64,000 nt of DNA from the NCBI GenBank assembly GCA_947499935.1, contig CANMQH010000009.1:1-64000 (forward strand). The letters run 5' to 3'. The stretch's first letter is position 1, and each line of letters starts with the position of its first letter. The position numbers were made by a program, and so were the translations under genes. The notes beneath the pieces were generated by a model. The model worked only from the letters and a program-made list of their open reading frames with translations, had not been told where the DNA came from and searched no databases. Below are positions 9,264-17,791 of this stretch, in pieces. This DNA comes from an uncultured Algibacter sp. (GTDB lineage Bacteria > Bacteroidota > Bacteroidia > Flavobacteriales > Flavobacteriaceae).

Positions 9264-10346
9264 TTACATTTTTTGATAAAGTGATTTCAATTTTTTTGGA
9301 GTGATTGTATTCTTCCAACTTTTGCCAAGTGCATTTTCCCAAAGTGGTTCTAAGCTTAAAGCTACTTTTATCATAATATTAAATTCATTATCACCTAAGT
9401 CGGCACATAGCCCTTGTGGTAATATAATATTATGTTTAGCCTTCATTTGTTTAAAAACCTTAACGCCTTCTGGATAAAACTCTTCGAGATGATCAAAAAC
9501 AATACAATTACCAATACCGTGCTTAGTACCCAATAAATAAGACAAGCCATAACTCATGGCATGGGCAACACCAACTTGCGAATACACAATACTCATACCT
9601 CCATGCCACGATGCCATCATGAGTTTTTCTTGAGATTCTACGTTAGATAGATTATCTTCTAAAAATATCTGTTTACATAACTCTAAAGCCATATTACCAT
9701 AGCTTTCGCTAAACGCGTTTAAATACGTACCTGTTAAAGACTCTATACAATGAATGTAACAATCCATACCAGTATAAAACCATTGGTCTACAGGGACATC
9801 TTTAGTAAGCTCTGAATCTAGAATAACTTGATCAAACGGCGTAAAATCAGAATTAATACCTAATTTCTTTTCAGGGCCAGTAAGTACCGTTGTTCTTGAT
9901 ACTTCTGCTCCAGTACCCGATATAGTTGGAATACCAACATGATATATGGCTTGGTTTTTAACTAAATCCCAACCTTGATAATCTTCGGCATTTCCATTAT
10001 TAGTTATTAATATAGATACAGCTTTAGCCAAATCTAACAATGTACCTCCTCCTATACCTATAATACCTGATGGACGTTCTTTAGATTTTAAAATAATATC
10101 TTCTACCAATGTGTCTACCTGCTCTGTTTTAGGCTCTTCTTTAGCAGAAATAAAAATAATTCTATCTTCATAAGACAGATTAATTCTTGAAATTAACCAT
10201 GTATTGCCTTTAAATACATCATCTATTAAATAAATAAAAGGAGCTTTTACGTTTAAGCGCTTGGGAGCTAAAACTTCATTTAATTGTTGGAAACTACCTC
10301 TGCCAAAAATAACTCTTGGCACCATTGGAAAGTTTTTATAACTCAT
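9264..10346 (-). CDS. kdnB: Iron-containing alcohol dehydrogenase, probably Kdo 8-oxidase KdnB
   Basis: 360 residues, the family's usual length. The cofactor-binding GIGGGTLLDLAKAVS (about 98-112) and GIPTISGTGAEVSRTTV (about 139-155) are those of group III metal-dependent alcohol dehydrogenases. Metal-ligand histidines are expected in WFYTGMDCYIHCIES and in VGVAHAMSYGLSYLLGTKH. The YQGWDL and TGMDCYIHCIESL context matches, from memory, KdnB of Shewanella oneidensis, which oxidises Kdo at C8 as the first step to 8-amino-3,8-dideoxy-Kdo. A kdsB gene lies just upstream on the same strand, which supports this over a general alcohol dehydrogenase. The partner aminotransferase KdnA is not in the window. 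The general enzyme class is firm; the KdnB identity is likely. Confidence 0.75.
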   Translation of the reverse strand: MSYKNFPMVPRVIFGRGSFQQLNEVLAPKRLNVKAPFIYLIDDVFKGNTWLISRINLSYEDRIIFISAKEEPKTEQVDTLVEDIILKSKERPSGIIGIGGGTLLDLAKAVSILITNNGNAEDYQGWDLVKNQAIYHVGIPTISGTGAEVSRTTVLTGPEKKLGINSDFTPFDQVILDSELTKDVPVDQWFYTGMDCYIHCIESLTGTYLNAFSESYGNMALELCKQIFLEDNLSNVESQEKLMMASWHGGMSIVYSQVGVAHAMSYGLSYLLGTKHGIGNCIVFDHLEEFYPEGVKVFKQMKAKHNIILPQGLCADLGDNEFNIMIKVALSLEPLWENALGKSWKNTITPKKLKSLYQKM

Positions 10347-10558
10347 GTATCATGTTTTCTTTTACAAAAGGTAAAAATACCATTATTTTAAATTTACTGA
10401 TTTAAATATTCTTGAAATTTTTCAGAAAAAAATCCCATCGCCATCTATAACAATACATATGGTTTAAATCGTTTTTAATTATATCTAATAGCATCGCTAC
10501 TAAAAAATACGTGTCATATTTTTGTTGTTTTCGGATATTTACATTAATCGTTTTCAAA

Positions 10559-11263
10559 TTAGCTAAGTAATTTTAATATCTCGGGCAACGCTTCAATAGT
10601 TTTATAAGCTTTACCGTGAGTTTCCTGTTCTGTAACCTGTTCGTGTATCCATGTGGTATGAAAAGGCACATGGATAGCATGAGCCTTAATATTAACCAAT
10701 GGTAAAACATCCGATTTTAATGAATTACCAATCATTAAAAATTCTGAAGGTTTAATATCTAGATGATTTAATAATTTTGAATAATTAGCTTCTTGCTTAT
10801 CGCTTAATACTTCTATGTGATGAAAATATTGACTTAAACCCGATTTTTCTAGTTTACGCTCTTGATCTAACAAATCGCCTTTAGTAGCCAATATAATTCT
10901 ATATTTTTTAGACAAAGTCTTTAAAACATCTTCAACTCCATCAAGTAGTTCAACAGGTTTATTGAGCATATCTTTACCAATATTTAAAATAGTTTCAATA
11001 ATTTTATTAGAAACATTATAATCTGATAGTTTTAGGGCAGACTCTACCATAGATAAAGTAAATGCTTTTATACCATAGCCATATAAAGATAGATTGTCTA
11101 TTGCCATCTTAAAGAGCTCTTGATCAATTTTATTTAGTGTTTCGTATTGCGATAATAACTTGCCAAACTCATTTTCAGCATTTCTAAAATAGGGTTCATT
11201 TACCCATAAGGTATCATCAGCATCAAAACCAATAACTTTAATGTTTTGGTAATCTATTTCCAT
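10559..11263 (-). CDS. HAD family hydrolase (YigB-like phosphatase)
   Basis: 234 residues. HAD motif I DADDTLW (residues 14-20), motif II in IILATKGD (the residue after the strand is T), a Lys in [11 protein letters not shown], and motif IV in [15 protein letters not shown] are all present. The helical cap between motifs I and II makes this a subfamily I phosphatase. Substrate is unknown; small sugar or nucleotide phosphates are usual. Its start overlaps the end of kdsB by 10 bases, so they are co-transcribed. It is not KdsC, which is shorter and lacks a cap. Confidence 0.85.
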   Translation of the reverse strand: MEIDYQNIKVIGFDADDTLWVNEPYFRNAENEFGKLLSQYETLNKIDQELFKMAIDNLSLYGYGIKAFTLSMVESALKLSDYNVSNKIIETILNIGKDMLNKPVELLDGVEDVLKTLSKKYRIILATKGDLLDQERKLEKSGLSQYFHHIEVLSDKQEANYSKLLNHLDIKPSEFLMIGNSLKSDVLPLVNIKAHAIHVPFHTTWIHEQVTEQETHGKAYKTIEALPEILKLLS

Positions 11264-11982
11264 ATTTTTTTTGCGCGCTCTAAATCTTCTGGAGTATCAA
11301 TCTCTACACCTTGAATACTGGTTTCTACCATTTTTATACGCTTTCCATACTCTAGATAACGAATACACTCTATTTTTTCTGATGCTTCCAATGCTAACAT
11401 GGGCAGTTTATAAAAATCTAAAATAGCTTTTTTTCTAAATGCATAAACGCCTTTATGTTTATAATATTTTACACCAGCATTATGATCTCTCGGGTAAGGA
11501 ATTGGGCTTCTAGAAAAGTAAAGTGCAAAATTCGCCTGATCGACTATTACCTTAACCGTATTGGGATTATTTATTTCATCTACATCGGTTATATGCACCA
11601 TTAAAGATGCTAAATCAACTTCGTTTTTAGAATCATTTTTAAAGACTTCTATAAGCTTAGATAAAGACTCTTTATCTGTAAAAGGTTCATCGCCCTGAAC
11701 ATTTATAACAATATCTATATCTAATGCCTCTACAGCTTCAGCAATTCTATCACTACCACAATCGTGCTCCTTCTTACTCATCATGGCTTTTCCTCCATGA
11801 TTTACAATTTCATCATAAATAATGTTGCTGTCTGTAACCACAATAACATCATCAAAAAGATTTGTAGCCACAGTAGCTTCGTATGTTCTTCTTATTACAG
11901 TTTTACCACCAAGATCCTGCATTAATTTACCAGGAAAACGAGATGCGGCATAACGTGCGGGAATCATTGAAATTATTTTCAC
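11254..11982 (-). CDS. kdsB: 3-deoxy-manno-octulosonate cytidylyltransferase
   Basis: 242 residues, typical length. N-terminal [20 protein letters not shown] (nucleotide-binding loop) and [20 protein letters not shown], then [10 protein letters not shown] (about 97-106) with the metal-binding acidic residues, and [12 protein letters not shown], all diagnostic of KdsB. It activates Kdo with CTP to CMP-Kdo for LPS core assembly in the cytoplasm. Given the adjacent kdnB-like gene, the true substrate could be the 8-amino sugar, as reported for the Shewanella enzyme. First gene of the kdsB-HAD pair. Confidence 0.95.
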   Translation of the reverse strand: MKIISMIPARYAASRFPGKLMQDLGGKTVIRRTYEATVATNLFDDVIVVTDSNIIYDEIVNHGGKAMMSKKEHDCGSDRIAEAVEALDIDIVINVQGDEPFTDKESLSKLIEVFKNDSKNEVDLASLMVHITDVDEINNPNTVKVIVDQANFALYFSRSPIPYPRDHNAGVKYYKHKGVYAFRKKAILDFYKLPMLALEASEKIECIRYLEYGKRIKMVETSIQGVEIDTPEDLERAKKIWK

Positions 11983-12040
11983 AGGCTAAATATCTTTTAG
12001 TTTAATTGATAAATCAAAAATAAAATAATTATTACAGCTT

Positions 12041-12607
12041 TTATGCTTTAGTAGGTTTAAACTTTTTGAAGACTTTAAAAATTACGAATAATATAATAAT
12101 TACAAGAACAATAGCCACAACGGGTAAAAATATTGAAACGACAGATAAGATAATAGAAGTTCCTGTTTCTACTGTCGAAACTAAAGGATTACCAATACCT
12201 CCAGTAGTTGCTGTAGAGACTAAACGTGTTGTACTAGATGTGCCTGCAATTGCAGCGGCTGTACCTCCACCAGCTATAATAGCCAAAGACCAAGTTACTA
12301 CGGGACTTAAATCTGCCATTGTAGATAACATTACAGCGGTGCCTGCAAGCGCAGCTAGCGGTACTGCCACAGTGTCCAATAGATTATCTATATAAGGAAT
12401 AAAATAACCCAATATTTCTACCAACGTAGCTACCCCGAGTGTAATTAAAGCAGCGGTGCTTCCTACCCATTCCCAAGATTCATTAAGCGGCCAAAAGTCT
12501 AGATATGCAGCTAAACTTAAAGCAAATAATGGTAAAAATACTCTAAAACCGACTGATGCCGACAATCCTATGCCTAAACAAATGCTTATAATAGTTTCTA
12601 TGCTCAT
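12041..12607 (-). CDS. DUF4126 family integral membrane protein
   Basis: 188 residues with about five hydrophobic segments (roughly 5-33, 48-70, 78-97, 103-125, 150-180) and Gly/Ala/Thr-rich stretches. ICLGIGLSASVGFRVFLPLF at the start and FIPYIDNLLDTVAVPLAALAG in the middle match the DUF4126 family. Function is unknown; it sits in the inner membrane. It is separated from recD-like helicase by 129 bases and probably has its own transcript or is the tail of that one. Confidence 0.8.
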   Translation of the reverse strand: MSIETIISICLGIGLSASVGFRVFLPLFALSLAAYLDFWPLNESWEWVGSTAALITLGVATLVEILGYFIPYIDNLLDTVAVPLAALAGTAVMLSTMADLSPVVTWSLAIIAGGGTAAAIAGTSSTTRLVSTATTGGIGNPLVSTVETGTSIILSVVSIFLPVVAIVLVIIILFVIFKVFKKFKPTKA

Positions 12608-12736
12608 AAGTCTCTTACTAAAACTCTACAAAAGGTATTTATTTTTAATTAATATTAAATTTTATAGTTGAACTAAAATTCACAACGCTTTTACGGAACA
12701 AATATAAATTGCTATAATATGGTTTCTTCTTATTTA

Positions 12737-14161
12737 TTATTCTTCAAAAAAATCATCTTTAAAGCCTATAAGATACAATTTTTCTCTTGCTCTTGTAACC
12801 GCAGTGTAGAGCCAACGTAAATAGTCTTTATCAATACCATTGGGTAAATAAGGCTGTTCTACAAAAACCGTTTGCCATTGCCCACCTTGCGATTTATGAC
12901 AAGTAATTGCATATGAAAACTTAACCTGTAATGCATTAAAGTGTTTATTACTCTTTACTTTTAAAAATTTTTTATAGTTACTAGTTTCGTTTTCAAAATC
13001 CTTCATAACCTCTTGATATAGTCTATTAGAATCATCATACGATAACGATGGTGTTTCGGCATCAATGGTATCTAAAAGTAAAACGGTTTCAAAAGGATTC
13101 ATTTTTGGATAATCTACCATACGTATTTTAACTTCGGCAAAACGAAAACCATAAAGTTCTTGAATACTAAATATTTCTAATATTTCAATAATATCACCAT
13201 TGGCAATAAAACCAGCTTCTGTCGCGGGTTTTATCCAGAAATAATTATTCTTCACTACCATTAAATAATCTCCAGCAGTTAATTCGTTTTCATTAAATAA
13301 AATACGATTTCTAATTTGCTGGTTGTACAAATTTGCACGTTTATTACTTCTAACGATAATAGCAGTTTCTTCTTTGCCTAAATCGCTGTATGCATCGTTA
13401 ATAGCATCCATAATTTCATAACCATCTGTAAGCCTAACAATATCTTTAAAATTTGATACATCAAACTTAAAAGCATCATGAGTATTTGTAGATAAGACTT
13501 CGCGCAAAATTGTGGCATTAAAGAGAATACCAGAATCTTGCTCTTGCCTAACCACCTCGTCAAGTTCCATTTTAGTCACCTCTTTATTGTAATTAAGTGC
13601 CATTCTATTCTCATCTAGAGCAGGACTAATATCTAATTTTATTGGAGGTAACTGCGCTGTATCTCCAATTAAAAGCAACTTACATTGGTGGCCAGAATAC
13701 ACATATTGCATTAAATCATCTAATAATGAACCGTTATCAAAAATTTTAGAGTCAGCTGGTGTATCGGGTATCATAGAAGCTTCATCAACAATAAAAATGG
13801 TGTTTTTGTGCTTGTTGGGTTGTAAAACAAATTTAACACCTCCAGATTTTTCTTTTTTAGGAAAATATATTTTTTTATGAATTGTAAAAGCCTCTTTTTT
13901 AGAATAATTAGCAATCACTTTTGCCGCTCGACCCGTTGGAGCCAACAAAACAGCACTTTTTTTAGCTTTCCATAAATTAGAGACAATAGTCCCCACAATG
14001 GTTGTTTTACCAGTACCAGCGTAACCCTTTAAAACATAAAGTGCATTTGGAGCTTTATCAAAAATAAAATCAGAAAGTTGCTGCAAAACAATATTTTGTT
14101 TCATGGTTGGTGTAAACGGAAACTGCTGTTTAATAAGGGTATAAAATTCTGATGAGGTCAT
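12737..14161 (-). CDS. RecD-like ATP-dependent DNA helicase (superfamily 1B)
   Basis: 474 residues, shorter than RecD2 (about 720) and without its long N-terminal extension. Walker A GYAGTGKTT (residues 46-54), motif II FIVDEASMI, motif III LLIGDTAQLPPI, and the C-terminal UvrD_C_2 motif AITCHKSQGGQW with YTAVTRAREKLYLIG are all present. This is the small 5'-3' helicase type found throughout flavobacteria; it unwinds DNA during repair or replication. It has no RecB/RecC partners nearby, so it is not the RecBCD subunit. Confidence 0.9.
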   Translation of the reverse strand: MTSSEFYTLIKQQFPFTPTMKQNIVLQQLSDFIFDKAPNALYVLKGYAGTGKTTIVGTIVSNLWKAKKSAVLLAPTGRAAKVIANYSKKEAFTIHKKIYFPKKEKSGGVKFVLQPNKHKNTIFIVDEASMIPDTPADSKIFDNGSLLDDLMQYVYSGHQCKLLLIGDTAQLPPIKLDISPALDENRMALNYNKEVTKMELDEVVRQEQDSGILFNATILREVLSTNTHDAFKFDVSNFKDIVRLTDGYEIMDAINDAYSDLGKEETAIIVRSNKRANLYNQQIRNRILFNENELTAGDYLMVVKNNYFWIKPATEAGFIANGDIIEILEIFSIQELYGFRFAEVKIRMVDYPKMNPFETVLLLDTIDAETPSLSYDDSNRLYQEVMKDFENETSNYKKFLKVKSNKHFNALQVKFSYAITCHKSQGGQWQTVFVEQPYLPNGIDKDYLRWLYTAVTRAREKLYLIGFKDDFFEE

Positions 14162-14189
14162 TTAACAAAGAAACTGTTTATAAATTATT

Positions 14190-14197
14190 CAAAGATA
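14190..14197 (-). promoter_or_regulatory. Putative -7 element TATCTTTG for the RecD-like helicase
   Basis: TAnnTTTG match on the minus strand, about 29 nt upstream of the helicase ATG at 14161. No convincing -33 element. Confidence 0.4.
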
Positions 14198-14242
14198 GAA
14201 TGATTTTTACTCGCTTTGGTTTTTACGATTAAAAAAAAATTG

Positions 14243-14250
14243 TAGATTTG
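14243..14250 (+). promoter_or_regulatory. Putative -7 element TAGATTTG for the 14292 operon
   Basis: TAnnTTTG match 41 nt upstream of the ATG at 14292. A TTTG at 14215-14218 is a possible -33 element, with a 24-nt spacer that is longer than ideal. Confidence 0.4.
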
Positions 14251-14291
14251 CTAAATACCATTAATATTACTTTTTAAACAAATAACACACT

Positions 14292-15026
14292 ATGCTAAAA
14301 TTTATTCTTATTGCTGTTGGGGTAATCTTACTAACAATTGTATTAATTAAGTTAGTAGACAAATTTGTACCTAACAAAATCAAACCTGTTTTAAATATAG
14401 CATTATGGCTATTAATAGCATTTTTAGGTTACAAAACATATATGTCTATATATGAGCCTATTAAATTTAATAAACTAAAAAATGAGCGTTATGCCAAAGT
14501 TATTGAGAGTTTAATAGATATTAGAGACTCACAATTAGCACACAGACAGGTTACTGGTAGATTTACTAATAATTTTGACAACTTAGTTAAATTTATAGAT
14601 ACGGCTAAATTCACATTAACTCAAAGACGTGATTCTAGTGTTATTGATGAAGAGGAAACAAAAAGATACGGCGTAGATACTTACAAAGAAATTGTCATCG
14701 TAGATACTTTAGGCTATGTACCTGTAAAAGATTCGTTGTTTAAAAACTCTCAACGTTATAAAACAATAATGAATGTGCCTGGTACAAACGGCAAGAAATT
14801 TAACTTAGATGCTGGCTTTATAGAACAAAACAAATTAAATATTGCTGTATTTGAAGCTTCCGTTAAAAAGAGTGTTATTTTAGAAGATCAAAACAGAGAC
14901 CTTGTTATTCAAGAAAATCAAGTTGTATCTGTTGATGGTGTAAATGGAGATGCATTAAAAGTAGGTGCTATGGACGAAGTTAAAACCATAGGAAACTGGC
15001 CAAAAACATATGGCACTAACGAATAA
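14292..15026 (+). CDS. Hypothetical inner-membrane protein
   Basis: 244 residues. Two membrane segments near the N-terminus (about 3-22 and 34-52), then a largely soluble part beginning with a helical region (KFNKLKNERYAKVIESLIDIRDSQLAHRQ in residues 57-86) and ending in short strands. I do not assign it to a named family. It is the first gene of an apparent operon with a DUF3822 protein and rsmD; its end overlaps the next start by 17 bases. A role in envelope physiology cannot be deduced. Confidence 0.75.
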   Translation: MLKFILIAVGVILLTIVLIKLVDKFVPNKIKPVLNIALWLLIAFLGYKTYMSIYEPIKFNKLKNERYAKVIESLIDIRDSQLAHRQVTGRFTNNFDNLVKFIDTAKFTLTQRRDSSVIDEEETKRYGVDTYKEIVIVDTLGYVPVKDSLFKNSQRYKTIMNVPGTNGKKFNLDAGFIEQNKLNIAVFEASVKKSVILEDQNRDLVIQENQVVSVDGVNGDALKVGAMDEVKTIGNWPKTYGTNE

Positions 15027-15831
15027 AGATTCTAACAAAATAGATAATCTAGAATTGTCCATTCAAATAAGTTTGAGTGGACTTTCTTTTTGCGTACTAA
15101 ATAAAGATTCTAAAACTATTGAAGCCTTAAAGGCATTTCATTTTGATAGAAAACTCAACCCGTTTGAAGTTGTAGATTATCTAAAACAATTATTTGAGAC
15201 CGAAACGACTTTAAACAACACATTTTCTAATGTGTGCATTATTCATGATAATGACTTATCAACGCTGGTTCCTAAAGTTTTATTTGATGATGATTATTTG
15301 GCTGACTACCTTAAATTTAACTCTAAAATACTTAAATCAGATTTTATAACTTATGATGCTATTGTTATAAATAATAGTGTTAACGTATATGTGCCTTACA
15401 TAAATATTAATAATTACATCTATGATAAATTTGGTGCGTTTACATTTAAACACGTTTCTACCATTTTAATAGAAAGTATTCTAGAACAACAAAAAAATAC
15501 TAATGATAATAAGTTGTATGTTAATGTAAGTGAAAATCATTACGAAATTATTTGTATCGAAAACTCAAAATTACAACTTTACAATAGTTTTGAATATAAC
15601 ACAAAAGAAGATTTTATCTACTTTATTCTATTTACGGCAGAGCAATTAAAGTTGAATACAGAAACATTAAATTTGGTTTTTATTGGTAACATATCCAAAG
15701 ATGATGCGCTATATAGCATAGCCTATAAATACATTAGAGATATTAGCTTTGGAAACCGAAATGATACTTATAAATACAACCATGCACCGCAAAGCAATTA
15801 TTCAAATTTCACGTTACTAAAAAGCATATAA
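15010..15831 (+). CDS. DUF3822 family protein
   Basis: 273 residues, no signal peptide or membrane segment. LSIQISLSGLSFCVLNKDSK at the start and FSNVCIIHDNDLSTLVPKVLF match the DUF3822 family, whose members resemble an actin/HSP70-type ATPase fold and are found next to rsmD in Bacteroidota. The ATG lies inside the preceding gene (17-base overlap) and the stop overlaps the rsmD ATG by one base, so translation is coupled. Function unknown. Confidence 0.85.
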   Translation: MALTNKDSNKIDNLELSIQISLSGLSFCVLNKDSKTIEALKAFHFDRKLNPFEVVDYLKQLFETETTLNNTFSNVCIIHDNDLSTLVPKVLFDDDYLADYLKFNSKILKSDFITYDAIVINNSVNVYVPYININNYIYDKFGAFTFKHVSTILIESILEQQKNTNDNKLYVNVSENHYEIICIENSKLQLYNSFEYNTKEDFIYFILFTAEQLKLNTETLNLVFIGNISKDDALYSIAYKYIRDISFGNRNDTYKYNHAPQSNYSNFTLLKSI

Positions 15832-16370
15832 TGCGCATTATATCAGGACTATACAAAAGCAGAAAAATAACAGCTCCTAAAACCTTACCTGTACGCCCTA
15901 CCACAGATATGGCTAAGGAATCTTTATTTAATATCATAAACAACCAATATTATTTTAACGATGTATCGGTTATAGATTTATTTGCAGGCACAGGCAATAT
16001 TAGTTACGAATTTGCATCTAGAGGTACAGAACAAATTACCTGTGTAGACCAAGATTTTGGCTGTGTTAAATTTATAAATAAAACAGCCGAAGCTTTTAAA
16101 ATGCCCATAGAAACCATAAAAAGCGATGTCTTTAAGTTTCTAGAAAAATCGCCTTTAAAAGCTAATATTATTTTTGCAGACCCGCCTTACGATTTCCCCA
16201 TAGAGCAATTCTCTAAAATACCAGAACTTATTTTTAAAAATAACATGTTACTAGAAGATGGGCTTCTAATTGTAGAACACTCCAAACACACCGACCTATC
16301 AGAACTAGATAATTTTAGCTATTCCAAAGGTTACGGAGGTAATATGTTTAGCTTTTTTGAAATTGTTTAA
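15831..16370 (+). CDS. rsmD: 16S rRNA (guanine966-N2)-methyltransferase
   Basis: 179 residues, typical. N-terminal MRIISGLYKSRKITAPKTLP and VRPTTDMAKESLFNII, SAM motif I VIDLFAGTGNISYEFASRG, and the catalytic motif FADPPYD (residues 115-121, the NPPY variant used on G966) identify RsmD. It methylates G966 of 16S rRNA during small-subunit assembly. Third gene of the 14292-16370 operon; a strong hairpin lies 38 nt downstream. Confidence 0.95.
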   Translation: MRIISGLYKSRKITAPKTLPVRPTTDMAKESLFNIINNQYYFNDVSVIDLFAGTGNISYEFASRGTEQITCVDQDFGCVKFINKTAEAFKMPIETIKSDVFKFLEKSPLKANIIFADPPYDFPIEQFSKIPELIFKNNMLLEDGLLIVEHSKHTDLSELDNFSYSKGYGGNMFSFFEIV

Positions 16371-16377
16371 ACTACGC

Positions 16378-16403
16378 ATACCATTTCTGCATTAAAATGG
16401 TAT
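16378..16403. repeat. Palindromic intergenic element, copy 1
   Basis: ATACCATTT, eight bases, AAATGGTAT: a 9-bp perfect stem. An almost identical copy, one base different, is at 56563-56588. Here it lies 8 nt after the rsmD stop. Confidence 0.7.
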
Positions 16404-16407
16404 CAAA

Positions 16408-16444
16408 CAAAAAACCCTTCTAGTAAATTAAGAAGGGTTTATTT
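16408..16444. terminator. Bidirectional terminator between rsmD and rnpB
   Basis: Stem AAACCCTTCT / AGAAGGGTTT with T-rich flanks on both strands, between convergent rsmD and rnpB. Confidence 0.85.
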
Positions 16445-16450
16445 ATATCT

Positions 16451-16760
16451 AAGTAAATCTATAAGCCGGATTCTGTATCACGCAAAAAGCGTAACCCTTA
16501 TCATTTATCTGCGTGCATTGTTACCAATACACTTTAGCTGCCTACCCTCCAACAATCGAGCGTGCCGCCCTCAAACGTTGGTATACATGACATTGCACCA
16601 CATAGAGTTTACCTGGTTTCACTACAGCATGACCTGTATATACTTTCTGTTGCACTTTTCCTAACCTCACGGCTGGTGGTTATTAGCCACTATGTTGCAC
16701 TACGGTGTCCGGACTTTCCTCCATCTCAATAAATCGAAACAGCGATAAGGCAATTTACTT
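16451..16760 (-). ncRNA. rnpB: RNase P RNA, class A
   Basis: The minus strand contains the conserved 5' P4 region GATGGAGGAAAGTCCGGAC (plus strand about 16706-16727) and the 3' conserved ACAGAATCCGGCTTATAG (plus strand 16459-16476). In between are the expected P8/P9-P10/11 segments around GCAACAGAAAGTATATAC and the L15-type GGTAACAATGCACG region. The ends AAGTAAAT (16753-16760) and ATTTACTT (16451-16458, minus sense) pair perfectly as helix P1, which fixes the ends at about 310 nt. RNase P RNA is the catalytic subunit that cuts 5' leaders from pre-tRNA. The protein subunit gene rnpA is not in the window. Confidence 0.95.
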
Positions 16761-16765
16761 AAGCG

Positions 16766-16773
16766 CAAAATTA
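16766..16773 (-). promoter_or_regulatory. Putative -7 element TAATTTTG of rnpB
   Basis: TAnnTTTG match on the minus strand ending 6 nt before the 5' end of rnpB given by the P1 helix, which is the correct distance for a -7 box. This independent agreement makes it one of the better promoter calls here. Confidence 0.6.
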
Positions 16774-16813
16774 CAATAAACAAAAACTATAATCTAAATA
16801 TATTTAAACATTT

Positions 16814-16903
16814 GGGCGTTACCCTAAAAAGGGTCAGGCTTTCCATTACAAGTCCTCGCTCCTAGCGTCGCTGTGGGCTTTTCACTGCAATCCTTAACGC
16901 GGG
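16814..16903. repeat. Degenerate flavobacterial intergenic repeat element
   Basis: About 90 bases whose composition differs from the AT-rich surroundings. It begins GGGCGTTA and ends TAACGCGGG, giving near-terminal inverted repeats GCGTTA (16816-16821) and TAACGC (16895-16900). Internal hairpin ACCCTaaaaAGGGT. Phrases such as GTCCTCGCTCC and GGGCTTTTCACTGC are recalled from a repeat seen between genes in many flavobacterial genomes; the identity is from memory. Confidence 0.5.
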
Positions 16904-16922
16904 TGTTTGCTGGCTTAATTTT

Positions 16923-17591
16923 TCACCTTCTTGGTTTTCTTTTTTTCTGTAAATTAATTTGGCTTTTAATAAGTACTAAAACCAATAGAATAGATGGTAT
17001 TATCCAATATATACTTTTTCTTTTCATTAAAATAATAACAAAAAACAATAACCCCCAAAGGATAACAGTTTTTACATTTTTAATCTTTTTCTCTTTTTTC
17101 TTTAGTTCATCAAATCTTAAATTCTCTTCTATGGCTTCTTCTGGAATACTGTATGTTCCTTCTATGTTATGATCTAAAAACGCCTCTATATCATCAATCA
17201 ACATTTTGCGCGTACAAAAAACTTCATCATCAGCATAAAAAACAATAGATTGGCTTAAATCCATAAGACCGATTGAAATTATATTAATACAAGCACAAAC
17301 TAATTCCTCTGAACCAAAAGAAAACGAAATTCCAAAATTTTTATCTGATAAATCTTTTTTTAAGTTTGGAAAATCAGAGAGAATTTCTGTTATAGGATTA
17401 AGATAGATTTCAACAAAAATTTTATTTCCGTTTAATAAACAATCTATAGTATCAATTTTATTTAGGTTATCGAATGTATCAAAGTCGGTTAAAAATTTAA
17501 AATCATAACCCAGTTCTTTAATTCGATTTTCAAGTTCTATTTTAGTTGGAAGTTTATTTTTCTGGACAAAATTTATTAAAGACATTGACAT
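16923..17591 (-). CDS. Hypothetical protein with C-terminal membrane segments
   Basis: 222 residues, not recognised. The first 160 residues are soluble, acidic and mixed alpha/beta (KNKLPTKIELENRIKELGYD; FGISFSFGSEELVCACINI; FYADDEVFCTRKMLIDD). Then comes a Lys-rich segment (EKKIKNVK), two membrane helices (about 175-190 and 195-210) and a basic tail, KKRKPRR. Its stop lies about 20 bases from the degenerate repeat element, and no neighbour on either side is on a shared transcript. No family or function can be given; size and topology alone would fit a membrane-tethered small protein. Confidence 0.6.
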   Translation of the reverse strand: MSMSLINFVQKNKLPTKIELENRIKELGYDFKFLTDFDTFDNLNKIDTIDCLLNGNKIFVEIYLNPITEILSDFPNLKKDLSDKNFGISFSFGSEELVCACINIISIGLMDLSQSIVFYADDEVFCTRKMLIDDIEAFLDHNIEGTYSIPEEAIEENLRFDELKKKEKKIKNVKTVILWGLLFFVIILMKRKSIYWIIPSILLVLVLIKSQINLQKKRKPRR

Positions 17592-17734
17592 CCTTTCTCA
17601 GTTTATAATAAACTTTTAAAGATATAATAATCATTTTAATATTTTGTAGGCTTGTTAAACGAAGTCCATTTTAATTATAAAATCAATAACTTAACCATAT
17701 ATAAAACCCCACCTTTAATCTAACTTTTCCTAAA

Positions 17735-17773
17735 CAAAAAAATCGCCTAGAAATAATTTCTAGACGATTTTTA
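17735..17773 (-). terminator. Terminator of the 17792-22395 operon
   Basis: Minus-strand stem AAAAATCG-CTAGAAA / TTTCTAG-CGATTTTT with a T tract, 19 nt beyond the stop of the last operon gene. Symmetric enough to work in both directions. Confidence 0.8.
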
Positions 17774-17791
17774 CATCAGTTATTTATAAAT

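Noticed and set aside
12066..12395. 109-codon plus-strand frame across the DUF4126 gene
   Set aside because: Shadow of a membrane-protein gene on the opposite strand; no motif and no ribosome-binding context.
14215..14250. Full -33/-7 promoter before 14292
   Set aside because: The -7 box is kept, but the TTTG to TAGATTTG spacer is 24 bases, longer than the usual 19-20, so only the -7 is reported.
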